Positions 9,201 to 21,420 of a stretch of 64,000 nucleotides of DNA are shown one piece after another (the stretch's first letter is position 1; the number at the start of each line of letters is the position of its first letter). Position numbers and translations under genes: made by a program. The stretch lies in the NCBI GenBank assembly GCA_949987705.1, contig OX465281.1, forward strand, positions 31,852,942 to 31,916,941, read 5' to 3'. The notes below the pieces were generated by a model. That model was not told the origin of the DNA. It saw only the letters and a program-made list of their open reading frames with translations, and did no database searches. This DNA comes from Thereva unica. Its lineage: Eukaryota; Arthropoda; Insecta; Diptera; Therevidae.

Positions 9201-12200
9201 CTTGACTACTAACTAAATACTGCCAACCAAAATACTAATTAAATACTAGCGACCAAAATAAAAGGTGGCGATCCAAAGAATTGCAAGAAACCTCGATATA
9301 ATACTGGGTTACTGCATACACAAAATGGTTAGAAAGAACGGTACACACCATTTGCCATGGACAAGGCTTACCATCGAAGTTTGTGATCGGCAGTGCCTAC
9401 ACTGTACCGTCTTCTTCTTTTAATGAAATATAAGAGCGCACAAGTACTGCGACCATCATTTAAATTTATTGTACTCTTGACAATTCTTGATTAGGAAAAC
9501 AGACCGCTTAAACAGATTCAGCAGTCTGCCCAAAGATTTTTGTCACTTAGAGTTGTCAAGTAATTTCACGCTAAGCAAAGGAGATCCTACTTCTCGCGAT
9601 CGTAAGACACCGACATAAAATGTGAAGGGTATACTCAATATCTTCATAGAAAAATCTACAAATTGGATCCTCTGACCTTCTGATCTTCCATATTTCTACA
9701 TGATTAAATTCGGGTTTCATATTGGTTATCATTCAAGAAGAAGCACAGAAAACACAACAGATCGAGACACGATCGGAAACAATCCTGAATCCAGCAAAGT
9801 ACATAGAGCTCACAGTACGAATGCGATAGTACTACAATGGTTAAATGTTGCTTATCAACAACAGACTCAGATCAAGTGTGATTCTTCGCCTTCAATCATC
9901 CTTCATAACTGAAAAGTCCTCTCTTCTGCTTCACAGTTTTGAAGAACCAGTAGTCTGGTGGTAGTTTGAGACGGCCCAAGAAACATTTGCTAGGAATAGG
10001 ACCAAACCATCATCCAGAGAGTAGGATTGTCTAGAACCCTTTTCATCAAACTGATGGATGTCCAATGGCCGATTTTGGACCGATGACATAAGGAATTCCA
10101 TTGCCTACAAAATCTAAATTGTCCGATTGGTCCTAGGAATCGCTTTATCACTCTGATTGCCGGTTGTGTAGCTAGGATGCCCAAGATGATCGCTGCACTT
10201 ATCGTGTAGCTTTCACCTTAGATTTCTGAATCTATAGGTGCTATTTCTTTGGGTCGTTCGTGTATCAGACGAGTCAATCTTTTGAAATTTTGCAGAAAAC
10301 CTAGGATAGACCTTCTCGGATGTCCATAGAAAGAAGCTTAAACTTTGAGATCCTCATGGGAATACGGTCTGATAACATTTCTTCCATAGCGTTGACAGTT
10401 ATAGGATGTTTCCGCCAGGCTACCATTCGATATCAGCATCAGTGCAGTTTTTATAGCAAGTCTTCCTAGTTAAAGATGGAGTGGTATCAAATTGACTACA
10501 GTGGGTGAGGTGTGAGTTTGAGACTAAAAAGGTCATCCTTTGAATTTTGTTCATGCAACGAAATTGTTGTCCAAATGTTACCATAGGTCTTATATAAAAT
10601 TAAATACAAAAATATTGCTATCACAAAAGGCACAATTCGCACTTTCAGAATTGGTCTATGTCAATAAATCTAACTCCATATAAAAAAAAACATTTTCCCA
10701 GCACCAGAAACCTGCTTCGCATAATTTAGTCTTATTTAGTGAAAAAGCACAAATTGCAGAGATTTAAGATGCGGCTGTGAAATACAGCATCAAATCCATA
10801 AACCATCCTCGAGTTGATCTATCACCACTAATGAGCGAGGCGGTGTCACCGTAAATCCAGCATCATCAATCAGCAAAATGTGCAACATCATCGAAGCCCT
10901 CAATGGCGTGAAGCGCTGGCTGCCTCCATTCGTGAGGCAAGTCTCCTTCCTCTTTTTGGATGATTGCCGGAGTTCATCGCTCAGGTTTTATTTATTCGAT
11001 AATGGCACTTTTACTATGAGCTGGATGAATGGACACGCCACATGTGATAACACGTGAAGATGGGAAGTGTTTGGATCGGAGATGTTGGTGAAACTTTGTA
11101 TTAAATATTAAAGTGGTTACCATTATGGAATTGGAATGGAAGATGTGAACACAATCAGTACGAGTTACAGCAGGAAAAGACGAGCTACTTCCTCCCTTAT
11201 ATGGCAACGAGCGGCTTTCTACATGTGATGCCAGCTTTTAAATCGTGTCCATCAAGCTACTTCTAGGACTTCCGTTGAATGCCATCAAATCAAGTGTGAA
11301 ATGAGATAGCAGTTGACAGGAAGAAAGTTATTCGATTCCATTTTGGTAATGACAGTAACAAATACTGCCACCGAATACGGCTCGACCTAACGAAAATTCA
11401 TATCCTATCAGAGGGTGAATGTGGCTAAATGCATTTATTCAGAATCCTCTATCCTTCTTAGAAAGGACCAAAAACCACATTTCACGTTCCTCATCCAAGG
11501 GTGGGGGTAGGCACCAACTACCCTAGATTTTCCAAATTTTTCTCGTGAAAATCAATATTTGAGTCCGGGTTCATTAGTGACCGATACTCTCCACTCTAAT
11601 TTATCAGAAACAAACTTTTCCACTTTTATTTATGCTTTGAAGACGATGTCTGGAAAGTTACTTAGTTAGGAGATTTCTTTTGTATTGAGGAATGTGGGGC
11701 AAGTTATCTTTGAGCGGAAAGTTAAAATTGTTAGTGAATTGTTTGCCTTGTAATGGGGTGACTTTTTCCTAGCTGTGGGAAGAAATCGGTTAAGGGTCTT
11801 TGGAAGTGATACTGTTATCGTTTCGATAGAATCATTTATCTTTTGATGAGGCTTGATCGATTTATGATTATTTCTCAAGGAGTTTTCTTCTTACAGAAAA
11901 TTTCAAAAGAATTATCCGAGAGGAATATCCTAGACTTCATAGAGCCGAGTAAGAGTTGACTTTCGTAGAACACCAGCTAAATTTTTTAGTAGCCCCATAT
12001 TCTAGCTTGTGAGACTGGGTCATAGAGGTATAGGATGCTGGGAGCTGTGCGGTTCCGAAGAGCTATTATTGCCTGGCCAGAGCGGAATTTCATAAAAGAA
12101 AGGGAATGGCAATTAGAACTCCAGAAGCCAGAGGTTACGTTATAGAGGACAGGTAAGGAGAATTCAATCATTTAATCTATAACACAGTTGGACGGTATAT

Positions 12201-12480
12201 GCCTGTGTTTATTCGAACAAGGTGGATCAAAAATACGTACGGAAAGCTCAAAGTTGCTCGGAGTTGCATTTGCAAAGGATCTCTCTGACAAGTAAAATGG
12301 GTCGTTTAATTTGTTCAATTAGAAGAGGATATTCGATGCATGTAAGGATGGCTCTAATGAAACAACTCGCAAACGAGTGGTTCGATGATGAATCCAAGTT
12401 AGTGAGCGATCGTTAGAATGCTGTGTACCGATCGTTGAAGCAGTTTCATAGAATTATGAAGAGTTCAGAAAAGAAGAAAA
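9201..12480. other. 3.3 kb without recognisable features
   Basis: No gene, transposon protein motif, large inverted repeat or tandem array was recognised. Open frames of 60-71 codons on both strands (for example 9700-9912, 11666-11878) look like chance frames, with no conserved motifs. Very old transposon remnants cannot be excluded. Confidence 0.4.
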
Positions 12481-12539
12481 AAAGACAGAGACCCTAGATG
12501 GAAACCGAAATCTTGTGTTATCGACTCAGCCAGGTTTTA

Positions 12540-14150
12540 TCTTCACGTAACTTCTGTTTTGATCATTGTAATATTCGTATTTCTTCGGCTCCAATATGCC
12601 CCGCTATTTTTGAACTTGCTTATAGTTTTACCTTATCCAGATTTATATGGATATTACTTTCTCCGATATACTTTATAACTTCTTTGCTCAAAGGGGAATA
12701 GCCATTTGTCTTAGAAACAGGATGGCGTTTCAGAAGGTTTACAATCGAACACCATTTCATTTTAGTAAAGAAGCTTCCAATTCAGACATTTTATGATTTA
12801 TCCGAATAGATCTCCGGATTTATTATCTTCTCACCGGGAGAGTATATAATCATGTTTTCGGGTGATTTCAACGTTCATAGTATGAAATAGCCAGATTACT
12901 TGAAGGGCACCAGAGTCTCTGGGATGTAAGCGTATGTTTATGTCTTAACAGACATCAATAACTTACATCAAATTATAAATAATCGAACTTAGGTTCCTGA
13001 TGTCGTGGATCCAGGAGCTGACCTCCTTGAACTATTTCTTACTTTCCAACCAACATGGTACTCCGCCGAAGTTTACTCACTTCTTTGAAAGTTAAAATCA
13101 GAGCTAATTTCTCGTATCGCAAACACCGACTGGGATTTGTGTTTCCTTAGTGCGAACGCCAAATTTACTGCTCCGAAGTTATAAAAGCGGTAATGCGATT
13201 ATTCATTCCACACTCTAAGAAATCTATAAAGCCTAGGCCGAATAGATGGTTTAATATAGAATGCATGAAAGTAAGTTACTTCGCTATGATAAAGAAATTC
13301 GTGTAATTCCATCATTAGGAAAATTATATCATCATTTGATTACAGATTGAGAAATGGTCCTTAACTGGTGACAGTAAAACCTTCTAGTCCTTGGTTGTGA
13401 ATAATTTCACTACGTCTACTACCCTGTGCAGGAGGAGAGGTATTGAACAAGAAAGGAACTCCAAATATTACTTATTACTTGTACTTGTCCGCCTCAAAAT
13501 TTTCTTATCCCGATACTGTTTCTGTTTCCTCCTGTACAAAGCGTTCCACACACTCAATGGGCAGGGCATTTTTTAGGACTAAAGAAGGTCGATGCCAACA
13601 AAAACCCTGGATCCGACAATCGTTCTAAAAAATGTTCTAAAGAATTGGACCGAGAATTTTCCTTTTTGCCGTCCAATCATGGTATTACCGTATGGCATCA
13701 AATCTTAACCCCACACCATCTCTACTCGAGTTCGCCAGGGGTCAATTCTTTCGTCTTCCATTCTTACTTTCAATGTCCAACAACCCAATTTACATCTTTG
13801 ATGATGACGGTATTTTGGGTTACTCTTATGCTTTCGATAATGCGAGCCGACAGGTGCCAGACCTCGCCAGACGTGCTTATATCTGACTCAATCTACAGGG
13901 ACATTGCGTGAGCCCGCAAAAATCGTGTCAAACCCAGCGCTTCTAAAACTTGTCTCATTTCAAACAAGGCTTGCAGATGGTGAACAGAACAACTAATGGT
14001 TAACTCATCCTTGAAATCCTGGTTGACAGTAAAAAGGGATGTGCGATGAAATGACGACTTATTCCAAATTTCCAAAAGAGTATCTCAAAAAATCACCAAA
14101 AGAGCCTTTAGATTTCATAAGAGATACGGATTGCTAATCCAGCATACGGC
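12540..14150 (+). pseudogene. decayed family A copy (EN, linker and RT pieces)
   Basis: Homology to family A is seen in order on the plus strand but in shifting frames: DHCNIRISS near 12557 (EN start), RGIAI-like and LRNRMAFQKV near 12700, MFSGDFNVHS near 12853 (EN GDFN box), VPDVVDPGADLLELFLTFQP near 13000, RNSCNSIIRK-like sequence near 13300, then RT pieces near 13720-13880 where the palm box reads as FDDDGILGYSYAFDN. Large parts between the EN and palm are missing and many stops occur. Clearly dead. It is older than the 3.6-6.4 kb copy, judging by divergence. Confidence 0.6.
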
Positions 14151-14289
14151 CTTGACTCTTAGGTTAGGTTTGGTGTAGGGCTGCCTGCAATGCGACCGAA
14201 GTCCTCATTAGAAGTTGGCGTGCTGTTTCCTTGCCACAATCTTGGCTAGAATTTGGTGGTTGTTTGGTCAGCTGTGGCGTTTGTCTAAA

Positions 14290-15840
14290 TCTGTTTGTCA
14301 TGTCTGTGGAGTTTAGCAACCTTATCCAGTCTTGAGATCTCTTTTAAGACTACCAGAACACAACGTCCTCTTCTACGCTGGCTGTATTTGGCTGAAGGGA
14401 CGGGCATTTGCTCAAGAAGTGAACAAGTGTTTCACTCTAGTTCGTTTTTCCAAAGCTACAGCAACCGACATTTTGCAGGATGCCCGGATTGTGAGCGCGG
14501 TTCCCTATAAGCCAATGTCTTGTGATGGCAATATGTCACCGTGGTCTGTTTAGGAGGCTCATTGTTCTTTCTTTGTTGCAAGTGGGCCAAGTCGTTTTAA
14601 AGATAATGTAGGTTACTAGCGCCACGTTGGGTGTTTAGGAGCAGGTAGTAGTCAAAAATTGTGTTTTTGACTCTAATAGGGCAGCCGTACCTTAAGCCTT
14701 CGAGCTGCTGAGAGAGCCTCCACGCTTAGCTAGATTGTCGGCCTTTTCGTTCCCATCTAAGTTCCTATGACCGAAACCCCACAGGAGAATCACGTGGTGC
14801 TTTTTACCAAACTTATCCAGCTCAGCTTGGAGCGCTTCATTACTGAATCCTCAAGCCCGTTTTGATGTTTTGATCAGAAGCATGGACTTTGAAAGTGGCT
14901 GCTGAAAAGTGCTATGAAACGGCGGTGTCTGTGAAAACGGCCAATGGAGAAGGAGATATAATAATGAATTATACCTACTGTACAGGGGACCCGACATTGT
15001 CAAACGTATAAAACTAAGTAGCTAGCCGATAATGATCCTGCTAAAATAGCTATAAAACGAATGCTTCATTAGTTCCAGTTGACCAGAGAAGCCGTGCATG
15101 AACTCGGTTGAGGAGGAATTAGTTAGGTTAGACGTACGTAATTGGAGGGCATTAGCCAGTAACCAAACGATATAGAGAGAAATGCTGCAGGAAACCAATG
15201 ACAATAATAGGCTATTGTGCTAAGATGATGATGATCTATGCAAATACCAATACTAGATCCTTCTGTAGGCTCCCAGCCAATTGTCTGGCGAACCTTCAGG
15301 ATCGCCAAAACTTCCGCTTGAAAAATACTAGCGTGTCGCGGGCAGTGTTAGGACAGTGAGCTTTTGGTGATCTTTAGATGCCCTCCACCCAAACCCCTTT
15401 TAACAGGTTGGAGCCGTCGGTTAGTATTAGTATATCGAAATTCATCGGGACTTTTCCGTTTGTCTACTCTCGTATTGAGCATAGTTCGAGGGAAATTCCT
15501 TATTGAAGATCAATCTAAGGGAAAAGTAGTTTGTGTTTGTGAGCAGGTACACTATGTAATCGAGTATTAAGGGCGTTCATGGAACATGTTCTCATGGCCC
15601 CTATTGCCTCTACTGTTGCCGTCTTCGGGACCTTACCCTATAAGGTTATATATCCTTCTCAGCGCGAACCGTACGTGAAAATTGGACGTACAACGGTTAA
15701 GTTCATCCATAAGACCATCTTGGGTTTGAGACCCTATCTTTTGCCGAATATCTTTCTCTACCCTTTCCTCGATGTTTTACTCCCAGTTGAGTTTTAGGTC
15801 ACCCTGAAGCATAAAGTGATGGTTTGACTATCCCAGCTTT
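14290..15840 (-). pseudogene. decayed RT thumb plus RNase H, antisense (family E)
   Basis: On the minus strand, going from 15840 down, there are LNWE-NIEERVEK (RT thumb, the KLxW block), QDGLMDELNR, GAMRTCSMNAL (the GALRTTPxxAL block after the thumb), then SIFQAEVLAILK at about 15330 (RNase H Glu helix) and a LLWGFGHRNLDGNEKADNLA block near 14740 (RNase H HxGxxGNExAD box). Below 14600 a degenerate C-terminus with ISRLDKVAKL follows. This is the tail of an I/Jockey-like non-LTR element with RNase H. Many stops and shifts. EN and most of the RT are gone. Confidence 0.55.
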
Positions 15841-15849
15841 TCGTTTTCC

Positions 15850-18470
15850 CAGTGAATAGCATTACCTCGGGCTTACGGCTTTCTCGCCATTCCCTTTACT
15901 ATCAATAATAAAGCGTTAACACCATCCTCCTGACTTCTCATAACCCCAAACTTGCTTTCTTCGTGCTAGGTTTACTAATAGACTGACCTACTAGACACTA
16001 CAGGGCATGAATAGCGATATCACTTCGTGGTACCTAGTACAAATTTTGACCCTTTCGACACTATAAGGCAAGTATGTATCAACATGTCGATTAAACTTAA
16101 TGTTAAGTGAGGACGAATGAGCATTATCAAATTCAATGCCTACCAAACTGTTTCATAGCTTAAAATCAAGTTTCTTTTTGTATAAGTGTAGTCAATCTCA
16201 TCGGTAACGAAACTTTGTGCGTCTCCATAAATACCTTAAACCAGCACAGGAATGTACCACCTTTGATAAAATTTCATCACTATTACTTCAGTCGCCAATT
16301 ATCGACCTTATGCTTCCACGGAAGCGTTTATTCTCCAATAATAATTCTACTCTTCTTTTGGCCCTAATTACACGGGAAGCATACTTCTGAATAAAAAATA
16401 ACCGCTGTTTGTTTTCTGAATGGCACATAGGAAGTATTCGAGGACAGCAGTTTTTCTGTTGCTATACGTGATGATGAATTGTTTGTGTTTGGTGAGATTT
16501 TTTGAGGTGTTTCTCTAATGAAGATTTTACAATCATTTGACAAAAGTCAAACCTTTAATTGAGTGCGAGCTGCTCGGTCTCCACTGTGAAACAATCTTCT
16601 GCAGACAGTATTTCCCAAATTGTGGAATATTTTAGAGTTCAAGGGAAATTTTTATCGCTTCAACATACCCAGACCTCTGCGACTTATGCTCTTCTATGCT
16701 TTCATATCAAGCTGTGTACTAGACCAAAGGTTTGTTCTAGGCATGGCTTCATCAGATTAAAACTCCAATCAAAAATTCAAAGCCACATAAATTTTTATAA
16801 TTTCAAATAATCATAAAATCATAAAATTGCAGATAATTTCCGCGGTGACGAATTTCCCCGAGTATTTAATAGCACAGGTACTAATTTCACAAATTTACAG
16901 GAAAAATACGCCCGACAATAAATTTCACACTTACTCCATAAACTGGCTCTGGTGTGCTCAATAGGCCACAAAACAGCTCCCCGACAGCTGAACGAACCCT
17001 GAAGGTACCTCATCATACCTCGAGGCTAATTTGTTGCTGTATTAAAAAATTATTAGCACTAAAATATTGGGAGTTGCTGACCTGACCACGCTCACCACTC
17101 GCGAATTTACAGCTCTGCGTCCGTGATATATTACCTGCAAAAAAAAAGAGAAAAAAGTTAGGAAATGAGTGGTAAAGGTGTAAAAAATAATGAAGTAGTT
17201 CCAAAGCGAGCATTTTACGAGGCATAAAAGCCCAATAAAAACCGAAAATATATAAATAAAAAAAAGGAAGCAGAATCCATTTTGCGTGCTCTTTTCAGCG
17301 GGGGTGGTGCGAGTGCAGTGAGTAAAATTGTTGAGAGGAAAATAAAAGTAAAATTGAGGACATTTTCCGAACCTCGACGGGGCACCCTTTATGGAGATGG
17401 GGAGGACGGGAGGTCTTTAACAAGTTTATCGCTATCGAAAGAAAAACTCATTTTTCACACCACCCCCGCCGCAGCAACCCTCGAGCAAGGGATGAGGCCC
17501 TCCTCGCCGAGAAGTTGCCAAGCCAAACACCGCACAAACATCATAACTCCGACGGGGAAAATTTAGTTCAAACAAAATTTGTCAAAATGTTTGCGCAATT
17601 TTCGCGGTTTGTTGCTGCGGATGCTGAGTGGTAATTTAAGTGCTCCAGACCCTTAAGGATTACCTGGGCTCACCTGCTCATCACGTTCTCTCAAGAGGTT
17701 ACTCTGAGGCGGGGCGGGCGGCGTCTTATACTCGTCTTTTCCCTCGATTAAGTGTGCTGCTGCCGGAGTCGTCGTCGTTCGTGGGCTGGTGTCGACACAA
17801 CAGGAAACAAGTACTGGCGAGGGAAATTATTAAATGATGCGTGCTCATAACCTTGTGCCGCACAAAATTATTCCCAGCTTCCGCTGTTGTTATCATTACA
17901 CCTTTCTTCTATCTCTCTTCTTCAAGAAGATACATACCTCTGCTTCTTATGATGTGCGAATGCCATTCTTTTGGGCTGCTTCCACACGGCTCGAAAACAA
18001 ACGTTGAAAATGACAAGAAGATAAAAACGGCCTCTTAGCACCTCTTGAGGTGTGCAAATGTTCGTAAAAATGACACCGCATCCAAATTTAGGGGGTGACA
18101 ATAACGAGTTTTGACTGCGGCACTGCTGCCACACATCGAGCTGAAATAATGCTAAAGAAGGTAGGTACACAACGAATTCAAGGACGCACAGCATTTATCA
18201 CGTCGGGGCTTTACCTGCAGAATAAGATTATACTTAAGTTTTCTTGAGATTCCACACTCCACTCTTAGCTTTTTTGATTAGTGTTGCCATTTCGTTGAAC
18301 GTTTTAGGGGGTGGTTATTGAGCGTTTCTAAAGTACATTTGTTAAATTTTAATTTTGTTGAGAAAGTTTATGGGTTGTAGCTTGCGAAGTGAATTCAATT
18401 ATTTTACGCATCGCATAAATTTTGTGTCATAATTGTTTTATGAGGGTAAAAATGCTCAAAATTTAAAACA
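15850..18470. other. 2.6 kb without recognised genes
   Basis: Nothing here was recognisable as transposon or gene. Open frames such as 17282-17566 and 17922-18194 lack motifs and show no consistent codon pattern. The 17.2-17.8 kb part is more GC-rich than its surroundings and could be unique host sequence, for example a promoter-proximal or conserved non-coding block, but nothing in the sequence proves it. Confidence 0.35.
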
Positions 18471-18479
18471 ATATTAGTT

Positions 18480-19020
18480 GTAAGACAATAATTTATGAGA
18501 AAGAACGAAATCAATAACTGATATTAAATAGTTGATCTTGAAATGGGTGAAATATTTTCACGGAGGGCACCATACCTTAAGTTTGGAGAATTCAGCAGCG
18601 CTGAATAGTAAATCCAGAGTGTTAAGAAACTTTTGGACGGCATATTATAATCAGTCTCTTCCAAATAACAACATAAGCACATAAAATAGTAATTCAGCTC
18701 AGCGAAATAGGAAAATAATACAGAACGTTATAGTGGTAAAGCTAAATCATGTAGTAAGTCAATAATCTTTGAGAAAGAACAAAATTAATAACAAATATAA
18801 AAGGATTGATAGTGGAATGCATGAAATATTTTAACGGGAGCAGACCAAACAACAACATTGAAGTAATCAGCTGTGCTGAATAGTAAATTAAACCGAAAAT
18901 GTTAATAATCTATACGTTGTCGTATTACAATCAGTCTGTGCCATTTAACAACCAAGACCCATAAAATAGTAATTCAGCGCAGCTGAATAGGAAAATAATG
19001 CAGAAATAGTTAGATATAGA
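18480..19020. repeat. diverged tandem duplication, ~270 bp unit, two copies
   Basis: Copy one (about 18480-18753) and copy two (18754-19020) align along their length. Shared blocks include GAGAAAGAAC, GAAATATTTT, CAATCAGTCT or a close variant, ACATAAAATAGTAATTCAGC and TAGGAAAATAAT. Divergence is considerable. Each unit contains two small palindromes of the type ATTCAGC-GCTGAAT. Confidence 0.75.
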
Positions 19021-19030
19021 GCATTTTAAT

Positions 19031-19115
19031 AAACGCAGAACTGTGTTCATTCTGCAATATTCAGCTACAGACTTCCAATTGCTGAATATTGCAGAATGAC
19101 TGCAGTATTTCGTTT
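19031..19115. repeat. hairpin with perfect 18 bp stem and imperfect extension
   Basis: CATTCTGCAATATTCAGC (19048-19065) is followed, after a 15-nt loop, by its exact complement (19081-19098). Outside this, AAACGCAGAACTG-like sequence on the left pairs imperfectly with the right flank (AGTATTTCGTTT). The size resembles a miRNA precursor or a tiny fold-back repeat. It shares the ATTCAGC/GCTGAAT motif with the adjacent tandem units, so a repeat origin is more likely. Confidence 0.6.
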
Positions 19116-19139
19116 ATGAAAATTCCCTATTTAGCAAAC

Positions 19140-19540
19140 TGAAGTACTATAAAGCTTCCGAACAAAAACTACATTTTCGCAAAACAGGGGTCCGAGGGAT
19201 TGGGCTGTAGGATATGGGGGTGAGCCGGCGGGAAAAATATTGCCGTGAAGGCAGGAGATTCTGAATGGAACAGTCACTTTGGTAATAGCGATAAAGTATA
19301 TACGTTGGCTTAAAGGAATGAGTTTGACGGAACGATTTTGCACCTTGTCGAGGCAATTTGGGGCGCCAGCCTAGATATACGAATTGTATTCAAGGTGGGG
19401 CCGAATGTAGGATTTGTAGATTGTAGCCAAGGCGGCTGGCTGGAGGAGGAACTTGCATCTCTTAAGAAATTCAAGGCATTCGATAGATTTTGCTGTTAGT
19501 TTTGCCACAGTTACTGTTATGACTGACGGAAAACCTACCG
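19140..19540 (-). pseudogene. family A C-terminal fragment, antisense
   Basis: The minus strand reads FLKRCKFLLQPA near 19450, then a TIYKSYIRPHLEYNSYI block, a LDKVQNRSVKLIPL-like block and LLPSRQYFSRR, in the order seen in the family A thumb and tail (compare the copy at 55844-56320). Stops and a deletion near the end are present. It is a 5'-truncated, dead insertion. Confidence 0.65.
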
Positions 19541-19584
19541 TCTAAGGTGATGATTCCCGATAAAACGATATTGGTTCCTTTCAC

Positions 19585-20280
19585 CAGAAAACGAATTTTC
19601 GGACCTTGCAGGCAGAAATAAAGAACTATTTCACAAGCCAAATATTTAGGAGTGACGCTAGCTGCCTAGCTTGACTGGAACCAGTACATGGACACTCTGA
19701 TGAGCAGAACACACATATCCATATCCCTGTGGGCTTGCCAGAGAGTTAGTGGTTGCACCGAAAATCATACACACCACCATTAGACGTATGGTAACCTATG
19801 GAGCTTTAGTTTGGTGCCACAGAACAGCGCTTAAGGGTTGCGCAACCAATTTAAACACAATGCAACGAAAGCCACCTTTTCATCATTGGAGCCATCCGCA
19901 ATTGACAACTCTACCCGCCAACTCTAAGCGGTTCGTTCCTGTGCCGTCCTCTAAGATGGCCAAAGAATTGTTAGGGCGCAGTAGAAATGATGTTAGGATA
20001 CTTGTTGGCTTGATGGACCTGACACTTTTGGAGGATACGAAGAGCGGAAGACCATACCTGCATGCTTTGCCTGGAGGAGGATGAGTCAGCTCTCCACGTT
20101 CCCTGTGAGTACCCCGCAATAGTGAGGAACATGGTTTCTTTGTTCGAGGAGTCCCTGCTCAAGCATCCTTAAGCGACAAGCCACTAGGCAGACTGTTGAA
20201 CTTGATCAAGCGGCCTGGCCTACAAATATAAGGTATAGGGGTGTAGTAAAGTAGGCCTATAGGAATCCGGCCTCAGTACG
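19585..20280 (+). pseudogene. RT thumb and C-terminal zinc-knuckle region (family E)
   Basis: The plus strand shows QAKYLGVTL and LDWNQYMDTLMSRT near 19640-19700, VAPKIIHTTIRRMVTYGALVWCHRTALKG from 19752 to about 19840 (thumb), and then, after a deletion that removes RNase H, TCMLCLEEDESALHVPCEYP near 20060-20115. The last piece has the C-x2-C, H, C pattern found at the C-terminus of I/Jockey-like ORF2 proteins. Frames shift several times. Confidence 0.6.
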
Positions 20281-20550
20281 TGAACAGTGTGAAAAACTAT
20301 GCTGAGAAATGATTTTTGGTCTTTAATCATCCATCACGAGTCTAGCTCGTTATTTCAAGTTAAAGACTTAAAAAATATTAAAATTCATAGATATAATTTC
20401 GCTGCATAGATCTTAGTGAGCAGTACAGCTATGTCACTTCTAGCATAACGTCATGTGTTGTGACCTCGGATGTGGATGCAGTCTGGAGTGCGAGCTTTTG
20501 ACAACTTCGCCTGTGCCTTGGATCAGCTTTTGATAATTTCGGAGTTTGAT
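20281..20550. other. unassigned DNA between retroelement fragments
   Basis: No feature is recognised; it may hold the 3' UTR of the preceding retroelement fragment. Confidence 0.3.
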
Positions 20551-20783
20551 AATAATAAGATTTAGATTTTATTTATGCGGAATTTTGTGGAAGATCCGGG
20601 TTCCCATTCTTGTGGAGTTTACATATAAGTTTAGCCAGAAGCTTAGTTTTAGGGAGGAAGGAATACAGCTAGACAGGTAACTACCTGGTCTGTCTGTTCT
20701 GCCTGGTCTACCTGATGGTCTGGTCTATCAGAGCAAATCCCCCAGCCAATTCTGCATAAATAAATTCTAATTCTTATTATTAT
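20551..20783. mobile_element. 233 bp MITE with 34 bp terminal inverted repeats
   Basis: The left end starts AATAATAAGATTTAGATTTT and the right end is its near-complement, finishing CTAATTCTTATTATT; about 30 of 34 positions match. The interior (TCTGTCTGTTCTGCCTGGTC-like) is pyrimidine-rich and non-coding. Target duplication is not clear. Confidence 0.6.
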
Positions 20784-21059
20784 TTAATTGTCAAACTCGA
20801 AACAACACCCCATCTAAATCCACCAGTGCGACAGCTCACCCGACACGCGCGAAAGCTCATTTGAAACACAGCGTAGTTCAACCAACTTCCCTAATGCGAA
20901 AGCTCATCCAAGGCACATCGAAGTTATCAAAAGCTCACCCCCAGACCCCAACCCATGACGCCACTGTCCTAGAAGTGACACATAGGTATAGTGACGGACG
21001 GTATAGAAATCAATAATGATAAATGAAACATAAGACTTTGGTTCCACAATTAAAGTAAA

Positions 21060-21420
21060 GGTGCGTGAATTTGAAATTATTAAATTCTTTAACTACCTTC
21101 GGTCAATAGTAGCAGCCGCTAATAATATGGAACCAGAAATACACGCTCGGCTGTTAAAAGCCGACAAAGTCTACTATACAATCTGTTAAGGCTCTTGAAA
21201 TCGAAGCATCTAACCATAAGGTCCAAACTTCTACTATATAGGATGATGATCTTACCGGTACTCACATATGCGTCCGAGACTTGTGTGCTTCACAAAAAAC
21301 CCTCTAACCTCTTAGCCGTGTTAGATTTTCGTCTCAAACACACTTTGGAGAGATGTTGGCTCCTTATGTGTATAGCTTCATGGAAGAAGCGAAGTAAAAG
21401 CGCTAATCAATTTTTCCTGA
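21060..21420 (+). pseudogene. RTE-type RT thumb fragment (family B-like)
   Basis: The plus strand encodes FEIIKFFNYLRSIVAA, NNMEPEIHARLLKADKVYY and, in another frame, LKSKHLTIRSKLLLYRMMIL, PVLTYASETCVL. This matches the RTE-clade block 'F-YLGS-I..., EI..RI..A, ...K..LYK..I.PVL.YGSETW'. A frameshift splits it. Nothing upstream or downstream of the thumb is preserved. Confidence 0.6.

Noticed and set aside
19031..19115. microRNA gene
   Set aside because: The stem is suggestive, but the shared motif with the adjacent tandem repeats makes a repeat-derived hairpin the simpler reading; no expression evidence is possible here.
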